64,000 nucleotides of DNA from Syngnathus acus (taxonomy: Eukaryota > Chordata > Actinopteri > Syngnathiformes > Syngnathidae), in the NCBI RefSeq assembly GCF_901709675.1, contig NC_051087.1, forward strand, positions 9,078,884 to 9,142,883, read 5' to 3'. The notes under the pieces were generated by a model. It did no database searches. It was not told the origin of the DNA and saw only the letters and a program-made list of their open reading frames with translations. The position numbers and the translations under genes are program-made. This document shows, in pieces, positions 27,582 through 36,930 of the stretch. The number at the start of each line of letters is the position of its first letter. Positions within the stretch are counted from its first letter, which is position 1.

Positions 27582-28855
27582 AGGAGAGAGAAAGCTAATG
27601 AAGAAAGTGAAGGCACAAGAGTCCACAGTTGCCATTTTGAACTGATTTTCTTCTCTGGTGTCTCATACTTTGTAGGGACTGCCAACTATGCTGCTAGGGA
27701 ATTTGGGGGTCTATTTGAAGAGATCACTTTGGGCCCCACAACTTGAATATAAATATTATTTGCCAGGGGCGCCGTCAGTGACGAGCCGTATTTATTTACT
27801 ACAAATAATGTATCTTTGTTCATCTACCAATGCCAGTGACATATAAAGAAAAACAGAACTATTTCTTTTCCACTAGATAGCAAAAGATACACATGACCTC
27901 AGTATCCACTTATTATTTGGTGGTGTGCCGTGAAATGATTTCTAATATGTGCCTTGACCCAATAAAGGTTGAGGAACACTGCTTTAAAGGTACTAAGTAT
28001 ACTTTCTGAGCTTTATCTTAAAATGAAGATCTTTTCCATTCTGTTAGAAGTTACTTAACTGACAAGCTTGAGTACACTTAAACTTCAGTCTGGGAGGGAA
28101 CCAGAAGATTGTTCAAATTGTTCATCCAGTTGTAAAATTTCAATACTTTGTTTTTCCCACTGTTGTCTACTCATACTTCTAGTAAAAGTGTGTTAACGCT
28201 GCAGTGGTACTTGTATCATACGTGAGTTTTTGGGAGGGTTTTTTTGTCCGTGTGTGCGTGGTCTTAAATATAACAATGCCCCCCAATCCCACAAATATAT
28301 ACGTATGTTGTATATGTATATCCCACCAAACTCATTCACACATTATGTCCCTCCCTCTGTCACCTTACCTCACCCCGCCCTTCCAGACACAAGGGAGGAG
28401 ATGCAGTGCTAACAGACACGCAAAAAAAGAAATTGGAGCGAACAGCAATCAAGGTGCGGGGACATAGTAGGTGAGGGAATGTGATTTGAAGAGACAGACT
28501 CGGGAATGATTCAAGTACAACTCAAAAGAGGAGATAAGGGGCGGGGTGGGGTGGGGGGGACGTTGTTCTCTTTTTGGATTTGCTAGTGTGAGATAGAGGT
28601 AAGCAAGAATGAGGATTATCAGATTTAACAGCAAGCGAGATGTGCTCATGTGATTAATGGGAGCTGTATGAGAATGACAGCGAGGAGACTCATTAGTTCA
28701 TTTCAAAGACTGGCATTGAACTATGCAACATAGCCATCCGTCACTTCGTTTCCCCTTTGCCACGTGCTATGTTGCATCCTTCTCATGCTGACAATAAAAG
28801 AAGCACCCATATATTTTTCGGGAAGCTTCAACACACCGACTCAAGACAGTTCATG
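27582..28855. other. Spacer between the two nxnl1 copies
   Basis: This 1.27 kb must hold the 3' UTR of copy A and the promoter and 5' UTR of copy B. It contains a hAT-like terminal fragment at 27895-27981, with an AATAAA at 27961-27966 inside it that could serve copy A. The rest is non-coding; no further gene is seen. Confidence 0.5.
27895..27981 (-). mobile_element. hAT-like terminal fragment, minus orientation
   Basis: Read on the minus strand from 27981 it begins CAGTGTTCCTCAACC and later has CACGGCACACCACCAAA. This is the typical terminal sequence of a fish hAT family. A second copy of the same end lies at 30610-30670 on the plus strand. Only one end is visible. Confidence 0.5.
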
Positions 28856-30160
28856 ATGGTAGACCTGTTTGTCGATCGGGTCCTGGTGAAGAACAACAGG
28901 GACCAGGATGAGCTGGACACTGAACATGAGATTGCCATTCGCCTACAGAACCGCATCCTGATGCTCTACTTTGCTTCTGCTGTATGTGACCGATGTCGAG
29001 AATTTGCGCCCAAACTCAGTGACTTCTTCACACGCTTGACGGATGAGTTCTATGTGGATCGCTCTGCTCAGCTGGTCCTCCTGTACATCAGGTATACCCG
29101 ATGCAGATACGGTATTACCAATCCCAATGAACATTTCAACAATTCATCAGCGAAAGATATATTTCAGCAGAGCATAGTGCAATAACCCCATGCAGACTTT
29201 GGAAGTTGGAAATTAGGAATGGTGCTGCTCACCTTATTTGTCAATTGACAAATGACATTTGACCTTTGTTCTCCTAGTGCATACTACGTCTTGGCATCTG
29301 AGCTGTGCACGAGATTTACATTGACATGAATATCGCCGTTAAATTGATGGCCGTGATAGTTGAAGGATTAATGTAGAGTAAATATTTTTAGATTTGTTTT
29401 AATACGATGAAATTGCAACATGGTGACACAGTGACAGGGAAGGCTGGGAACATCGTTAATCTAAGAGTACTAAAACGTCAAAGTCTGACAAAAATTTAGG
29501 CTGGCGAAACCATCTGTTCGGCCCCGGCCATGCTGGGCTTTGCAAAACCCCTACCCCCTCCAGCATTAGGTTTACCGTCCTTGACTTGGAGTATTTAGTT
29601 AACACGGGTGTTTTGTGTTCTGTTTGTGAGTTTGGACCAATCGGAAAAATATCAATTCGACGTTCTCAAACAGTTGCCCAAAAAGTGCCTGTTCCTCACT
29701 TATGGGGACCCCTACAGGAGGTAAGTGGTACTGGCCAAAAGACTTCATACACATCCTGCTGCTTAAGATGATTGTAATGTAAACATACACAGCTGGCTAA
29801 ACCTATTTGGCATTGTTTATCCACAGGGAGCTGGAGGACATGTTTAACATCAAAGAGCTTCCCACAGTGGTGGTCTTGCGTCCCGACTGCTCGGTCCTCA
29901 CCCCAAACGCAGTAGATGAGATCATCCTCCTCGGTCCGGAGTGCTACCGCAACTGGAAGGAAGCGGCGGAGCTCATTGACAGGAACTTCATGATCAGTGA
30001 GGACTTTCAGGAGACGTCCATGCGCAGTTTCACCGATCCTTTGAGAAGACTCAAGTACAAGGTGGAGAATGAGAAGAAAAGGAATGAGACAAAAGGATGG
30101 GGTGGAGATGTGGGGGATCATGCAGAGGTGGATCAAAAAGGAGACAGCTCACTATGGTGA
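28856..30160 (+). CDS. nxnl1: Nucleoredoxin-like protein 1 (RdCVF/RdCVFL), tandem copy B
   Basis: Three exons, 28856-29091, 29631-29720 and 29827-30160, giving 219 residues. An in-frame ATG also sits at 28853; the second is chosen to match MVDxF of copy A. Coding exons 1 and 2 are exactly as long as in copy A (236 and 90 nt) with the same phases, so this is a tandem gene duplicate. It has the DQDELDTE block, a C-x-x-C site CDRC at residues 44-47, ELPTVVVLRPDCSVL, and a longer polar tail after RRLKYK. Residues such as DQDELDT and LTDEFYV are closer to human NXNL1 than in copy A. The intron-2 donor (AG|GTAAGT) again gives an in-frame stop after residue 109. Which copy keeps the ancestral role cannot be told from sequence alone. 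Confidence 0.92.
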
Positions 30161-30609
30161 TAAGGACAGTAGCAACAAAACGATGATGATGTTGCCACTT
30201 TAACCAATATGGATTTGTCACATTGTTTTGATTTAAGTGGGATTACAGCCACCCCCGCCGCCCAAAAATCCGTGTATCATCCAAAATTGGACAATAACTT
30301 GTCTGTATGTATTGATGTATACTTATAATGTCACACAAAACCGTCACATGCAGTATGTAATTTGAGAAAAAATTGCATTGAATTGCTTCACTGGTGACAC
30401 AAATTGTTTCCAATGTACTGGAATTAAAAACACAAACATTCGGGGCTGTTTTGAAATGTGCCAGTATTTTGCTTCACCATTTTTATTTATGATTGTTTCA
30501 TGCTCTGCTGCAATTCTAATCACCTCCTTCCTGTCAGCGGTCCAAATCTCATGCCATTGTGAGTTGAACTAAACCGCAGTTAACATGGCTTCTCTGGAAA
30601 TGCTTCTAA

Positions 30610-30670
30610 CAGTGTTTCCCATCCCTTATTTACATTAGAAAACGGCACACCACCAAAAAAACAATGTTAC
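30610..30670 (+). mobile_element. hAT-like terminal fragment, plus orientation
   Basis: It begins CAGTGTTTCCCATCCC and continues with ATTAGAAAACGGCACACCAC. This is the same terminus as the minus-strand copy at 27895-27981. The other end is not clearly visible. Confidence 0.5.
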
Positions 30671-30760
30671 AAAAATGTGAAAATAATCATGATCTTAGTC
30701 TTAGTTTACAACCACTGTGCTCAAACTTGGCCTGATTATAGTAGTATAATCTCTATTTGG

Positions 30761-31718
30761 CAGGGACGTGCGGTCTGAGGAGGCAAGGGAGGAAAAGGGG
30801 AAAAGCAAATTCAATTGTTTTTATTATAAAGTCATTTTCCTTTTAATTTCAGTAGTTTTGTATCATTTTGAACCAAAATCGCTGAATTTTTATCGTTATT
30901 TTAAAACCAAAGACGATTCGCTCGGAGGAGCCAACTTCCTGCCTTGCCTCCTCTGAGGATTGCGTAATCACACGACTGCCTATGTTGACGGGCTATGCAA
31001 TTAGACTGAACTGCTCTCTGTCTTTATGTCGCTGTTTAAGTGTTCAAACACTGTGGCTATATTAACTAATTTCTGTAGTTAAGCTGATGTATATAATATC
31101 TAGTGTTTTATGTCATCTGTCTGTAACGTCGTGTTTTTTTAGATGAACAAAACTGCTTTGAAAAGAGACCAGGCGACGAAAAAAAGGTTCATAAGTCCCC
31201 CTTATGGCAGGGGGTGCTAGTGATCCCGGGATGCTTCCTGCGCCTACCTGTAGAATAAGAGATCTCCAATTCAAATTTACAGTGAACAGCTGAGGAGCAG
31301 TCGTCCATTTATTTCGTTTTACATTCGGGTTTTTTCTCTCTCTCCCGTTTTTACATTTTGTTTTACAATGGAGGATTACATATCCAAACGATTTTCAACT
31401 ATGGATTTTCGATCGAAGCAGGAGGTCATCAGGAAAGGAAGAGCAACTCCGGAGTTAAAAGGTTTGATTCGGACAACGGGATTCGGAACGGAGTGGTACG
31501 CACGATCGAAATCGTTTTTGATTCCCTGTGCTTTATTGAGTGTTTTTATGTGTGAAGACTGCTGATATGAGATTTTGATTAGTTCAAATTAAATAATGAA
31601 TAAGCCACTCTAGAGCAGCATTCCCCAATCTTTTTTTGTGACACGGTGAGGTGTCGGACAAATTTTACCGGGGGTGACGTCAGTTCCTCCCAGTCATGAA
31701 CCTCACCGCACGTCACTG
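30761..31718 (+). mobile_element. Internally deleted hAT transposon with exact ends and target duplication
   Basis: The left end is CAGGGACGTGCGGT and the reverse complement of the right end is CAGTGACGTGCGGT, a 14-bp terminal inverted repeat with one mismatch. The element is flanked by the 8-bp direct repeat CTATTTGG at 30753-30760 and 31719-31726, the hAT hallmark. It is 958 bp, far shorter than an autonomous hAT. Inside, 31368-31565 encodes a peptide starting MEDYISKRFSTMDFRSKQ and including GRATPELKGL and TEWYAR. That resembles the N-terminus of TTF-type zinc-finger hAT transposases and then runs out of frame. Confidence 0.85.
31368..31565 (+). pseudogene. N-terminal fragment of a hAT-family transposase
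   Basis: A 65-codon ORF inside the hAT element. GRATPELKGL followed by GF and TEWYAR resembles the start of TTF/ZMYM-type hAT transposases. The zinc-finger, DDE and dimerisation regions are missing, so it is a non-functional relic left by internal deletion. Confidence 0.55.
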
Positions 31719-32699
31719 CTATTTGGCATTATTGTTTGGCCTTTGCTACTGGATTAGTGATTGAATGCATTCTGTCAGAAGTTTCAACTGACTTCACAAT
31801 CCCCCCCCTACATACAAACATACAAACAAACCCTTATTTGCTCAGATACAGACGTCTATTGATGTTGTTGAAATGCCAGTCTGATGAGTGTGATTACATT
31901 GCTGTCTTACTACAGAAATGGCTTTGCACGCTCTTCTAACAAGACTCCGTATTGATTTGCTAGCCACCAATTATTGTAGTAAGTAACGTAAAAGGCCCCA
32001 AACAATAACCAATGCGAATCTCACTTTGGCTTTCATGTTGCTTGTGAGGAGAATGTTCCTATTGCAGGTTGTGGAGCCGTAAATGGGGCAGAGGTATGAA
32101 GAATCATGTTGAAGTGTGAAGCCAGCCATTTGCATCATCCAATCAAAACATGTCATGTTTAGTCTGAGATCTGAGACAGCGATGAATTATTCATTGCCAT
32201 TAGGATAATTTTGTCAGTGAATGTTGTGCTTGTATGTTTATTCGATGAAGTCGGGCTCCTTTTTTTGGGCTACACAAGAGGCAATCAGTTTTAGTCGGAA
32301 TCTCTTGTCTATGACTTTCACATAATTAGTGCTTTCCTATTGACTGTGACACATCTTCCTTCAGGCTCAGGTCCTCATGTTTCCACACTGACGACGATGA
32401 TGATGGTGGTGGTGCTTCAAATTGCTTTGCAACATTTCCTGATCTCTGTTCTGAAAGGCTTTTCACATTTCCCACACTTTTGAAGATTGCTAATGCCTGT
32501 GTGTTGGATTAGTGATTGCAGGAAACTCAATGAATAACATACATCTGCAAGGGCGAGAGTCACAAGATAAATTGGTGTCATTTCCATATTTCAAACCATC
32601 TCCTATTGTTGTCTTTACACTTTTGATGAATACAAACACAATCTCTCTCAACTCTTGCCCAACCTCAAGGTCATGTTGTCGTACTATTGTTTTTGATTG

Positions 32700-32812
32700 G
32701 TTTCTTGATTGAGGTTATATCCCAGCTCGCTCCCAAAGTCAGTTTAGATAGCCTCCAGTTTACTGGGAACTCCAATAAGGACAACTCAAACAGAAAATGG
32801 TTGGATGGGGAA
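32700..32812 (+). repeat. Degenerate fish SINE/L2-tail-like repeat
   Basis: It has the phrases AGCCTCCAGTTTACTGGGAA, CCAATAAGGACAA and GAAAATGGTTGGATGG in the order seen in the widespread teleost repeat also found near 7431 and 55440. Confidence 0.4.
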
Positions 32813-33759
32813 ATGTTTTTATGAATGTAAATGCGAGTTCAATCTAGACCAGATTGTAATTTTAGCAGCAATTGTAATATTACATTAAAAAAAATCTCAT
32901 GAACTCAGATTCTTACAGTATATCCCTGTCAACGTTTCAAATTGGTTGTCATTTGATATATATACCACTAGGCGGAATTCTCAAACCTCCAAAATCATAA
33001 CATTTGAGGAGTCATTAAAAATAGTAATTAGCCATGATCAACGCTAAAGATTAATTTGTAAAGAAAAAATAAAAATAACACCCATACGTGTGGACCGGCC
33101 AGTATTATTAATTCTGCGGAAAAAAAATATTAAATTTAAAGAGTGACATAAGATTTTGGCCCAATGCCAGCAATTTGTAGAACCTTAGGGGCAGGGGGCA
33201 GTGTTCCATCAGCTCCATTGATTGGTGCAGTTTTTCTTTCTCTCCAATATATTAGTATTCATATTTAATGCACAAAGCGCCAAAGCATGACATTTTAAAT
33301 GAATGTGGCTACATTTATAGCTATGAATGGAGTTGTTTCTTAACGCTAGTAGCCTCTGATTTGATTGGATTTCAAACCAGAAATATGATCTAGACTAAAA
33401 CTGTCATCTTCATAAAACTTTTATCAGTACTTAAAGGCAATGCTTGGTCGTTTTTGTTGGACTTGTACATTGGTGCACTTGAATTTTGAGTTTCATTTTT
33501 TCCCCCTAACTTGTTGTTTGTTTACCCTGCAGACACTTTCTGTCCACTGCTGGTGGTACTTGAGAAAGAATTATTATTTGAGATGGTAATTGTGTTCAAG
33601 AACTACTTCACAAGTACAGAGACAGATGAACCAAAATGCAGCTAAAATGTTCAGACATTAAAAAATAGTACATTTGATTACCTGTGAAATAGCAACAAGT
33701 CTGTACATAAAGCAGGTTTTGCGTTTCATGACGATTTCATGTCTCCACAGCAGTTTGTG

Positions 33760-34612
33760 CTTGCCCAGTTGTTGCTCAGTGCACGCACGCACGCACGCAC
33801 GCACAAGAAGCAGGCGTTGCGCGCTCCCGAGCGCAGAACGCGCAACAAGCGAACCAGCGGATGATGCGAGAGCGCGCACTCGGAGAACAGAGGACGGACG
33901 GACGGACGCAAGGCGATGCCAGGAGCAGGAAACCATAGGCTCTGACGGTCCAGCTGTTTATGGGTGCGCGTTCATTTAGAATATCAGTAGCTTTTAATTT
34001 GACTCAACTGGCACATTTATTTTTAATCTAAAGCACGCGGTATCCGCCCTCGTTGTTGCGACTTAGCAGCACAATTGGTCGAGGATGCATTTTCACGTCG
34101 ACGCTATTTGGCTCTAAGTGCAGAGAAGCATGTGTTGGAACAATGTCGGAGGAAGATCCGCAGTCATGACAACAAGAGGACGAGGGTTCGCTGAAGTCTA
34201 GATAACGACAGAGGTCCACTCGGGCTCTGCGGCTCATGTTTTTCTTTGGTCGGGTATTTGCATGCCACAAACCTGATCGGAGCTATATAGAGCAAGGCCG
34301 ACAGCCCGTGGCGTCCGTGGGCATGAACGCCGTGGGAATGAGGGTACCGACGTGACGCACAGTGCAGCGGGGACGTCATCGAGTGGACGGAGGTCCAGCA
34401 GAGAGCCCTCATCAGTGGAGCAGGAGGTGGGGTGGGGGGGGCGCCCAGTTGTTGTTGGACCCCAAATGACTGCTTCACTGTCTGCTGTATCACCCGCCAT
34501 TGCCTAAAGAAGATTGCATTGGTTTTTATGCACCGGCCAGTGTAGTGGAGGGAGCAGAGAAACAGGAGGATGGAGACGCAGTGAGCGAGGAGAAGAAGGA
34601 GGAGAATTGACG
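33760..34612 (+). promoter_or_regulatory. adgrl1: GC-rich region with probable non-coding first exon of adgrl1
   Basis: GC and CpG content are high from about 33780 to 34650, in contrast to kilobases of AT-rich DNA on both sides. The block ends at a good splice donor (GACG|GTAAGA, exon end 34612). No coding similarity is seen, while the first adgrl1 coding exon has its own acceptor at 43817, so a 5' UTR exon must lie upstream. This is the best candidate promoter and exon. The link is inference; the exon start is unknown. Confidence 0.5.
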
Positions 34613-36904
34613 GTAAGATCTGGACATAAGCTATCAGGATGCACCCCGCCCCTCTCCATGTCCCTCTCTCTTTCCATCTCCTCTCTTTTTCTCTGAATGT
34701 ACACACGCACATATACGGCGATCGATGCAATGGGGTGACAGCAGAGGTTCCTCTGGATAATTATAAGAAAAATATTTATTTCATGTTTCTATTATACAAA
34801 ATGATTATATATATTTCAAGCTTTGTCATTATTGTTTTATATATATTTAAATATGTATTCTTATATATTAGATATTGTCACAATCGTGGCAATCTCAACG
34901 GTATACTATGCATTTTCTACCCTTGACCATTCCAATGATTTTATCATGCAAGGTGATAGTAGACTAAATACCTCTATAATAAATAAAAAAAAGTGTATTA
35001 TTTATGCAGGTCAGTACATCCATTTGGACATGTAGCCTAGGGAAGCCCGAGAGCATATAACCTTACAAAAATGATGTCGATTGTGCAAGGATGGACTCCA
35101 CAGTAGCTCCATTTGTGACCCCGTTTTCAGCAAGGCAAGCTAGATGTGAGGATGATGAGTATGATGTGATGCCTGGCTTGGTTGCCATTAAGCTGTATAG
35201 GTCAGTAGTGTGCAAGTGTGAGGCAAGCTGTGAAATATTAATGTGCACGAGATAAGTGTCCTGCGGGCTTTGCCAGATAGAGAGGTCTCAGAGCGTACCA
35301 CCAAAACGTCACATCATGAGGGCGATGCTAATGAACCTTCTCAGCATCGTCTGGCGTCCTCATTGCACGTGCACCGTTCGATCTGTGAGGACCGGTTTAG
35401 CCAATTCACGGTGAATTTGAACACACACGAGAAAAAGATTAGCATCGAGTGAGAGAGTGTTCAGAATGAATGAGAGGTACGAGGTTGGGCAAGCCTGCAC
35501 GGCAGCGGATGGAGGGAGGCAGACGAGCAAAGGATGAAAGGATGGAGGAGAGAGAGACAACGAGGAGAGATGCTCAGTGGCTGACGGGACGTCTGCTCTT
35601 GTGTCAGCCTGAATTTTAGCTGCATGTGTAACCTTCACTTTGTGAAGGTAATGAAGTTGAGCATCGTATGTTCACCAGCTGGTCACATCATGAGCACTTG
35701 CACAATCTAATTAGATTCAAAATAAGCACTCTTTGAAATAGCCTGTCTTTGCAAAAATAACAATGCTCCCTCCGTTTTGATGAACTTTCCCAAGAAGGTA
35801 TTCATTTAAGCTTACTTTTACTAGTGTGCTTATACTTTGATCCAAACTTGATTATAATGGATATTTGAAGTCTCACTTTGCCATTAAGTATGTGTGTGCT
35901 GCATGGTGCATGCGGAGGAGAAAACAAAATGTAATCAGGTGTGCTTTCAAGTACGGGTAATTTATGTCGACACCCAAGGCGCAAAAGAAAGAGAATCGAT
36001 TCGTTTAAATCCTCAGACACACGCGCACACACACACTCAACTGCATTTGAGATGGATTTCTTTTTGCTATAAGTACTTTCAAAATCGCACCATATTTGCT
36101 CCAATTAAATCTGATTGGATACATTTCTCTAAAGACTGGATGGTGACCATTTTTTATAGATTCAATTGAATGGAAATATCATGTGGCTTTTATACAGTGT
36201 CATAGTAATATGACTAACCTGTGGCTTTTCCCAGTGATTATTTGAGTTTATATTCAGTGTTTCGTGTTGAAATGAAAAAGAGCATGTCAACAGTGAATAT
36301 AAGTCCACCACAACACAATCATGGCGACAATATCCTTTTGTTTGAGAACCATCGAAACTAAAACTGAGCTTTTGCGGCATCTTAATGGCAAATGCTGGCA
36401 TCTTGTGTTAGCAGGAGGCATCTATTTCTTCTTCTTCGCCATTTCTCATGTTTTTGAAACGTGTTGCAAAAAGCCCTAAACAGAGAAAAAGAAAATCACA
36501 ATTATATAAACCAGCAATGATACAGAAACACAAAATGCACATACTGTGTCATCTGGAGTCGTTCAGAGTCAGTTTTTACCCAATAATACGACACATAATC
36601 ATATGAAAAAAATAAAATGTATCATACTCACCAAAGATGCTGGTTATTAAATACATTGATGTGTGCAGGTTGCTGTTTTGCTATTCAAAGTTGGCTACAA
36701 CAAGCTTTACTGAACCAACCAGTCTGAGGGAGGAAAAATGCCGATGTCATTGATGGACAAATTTGAAATCTGTTTAACAAAATACTTGCAATGCTGATAA
36801 AATTAATGTTGCTTTTGCCAGCATTAGTCATTCTGAAGGCTCTGGGCAGATTACATTGACATTGTAGCTCATACGGGGCTGGAATATGATTGGACGGGCG
36901 GGGT

Positions 36905-36930
36905 GTGTGTGTGTGGGGGGGGGGGGGGGG
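36905..36930. repeat. GT run followed by a 16-nt poly-G run
   Basis: A short GT stretch leads directly into 16 consecutive G at about 36915-36930. Such a tract can stall polymerases, so its length may be unreliable in the assembly. Confidence 0.9.

Larger units (their letters stand above)
30161..33700. other. Intergenic region between nxnl1 copy B and adgrl1
   Basis: About 3.5 kb without a functional host gene. It holds a hAT end fragment (30610-30670), a complete but internally deleted hAT element (30761-31718) and an L2/SINE-tail-like repeat (about 32700-32812). The remainder is AT-rich and unrecognised. Confidence 0.6.

Noticed and set aside
34164-34730. 188-codon minus ORF in the GC-rich block
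   Set aside because: No recognisable domain and typical of chance ORFs in GC-rich DNA; the block is better explained as the adgrl1 promoter and 5' UTR exon.
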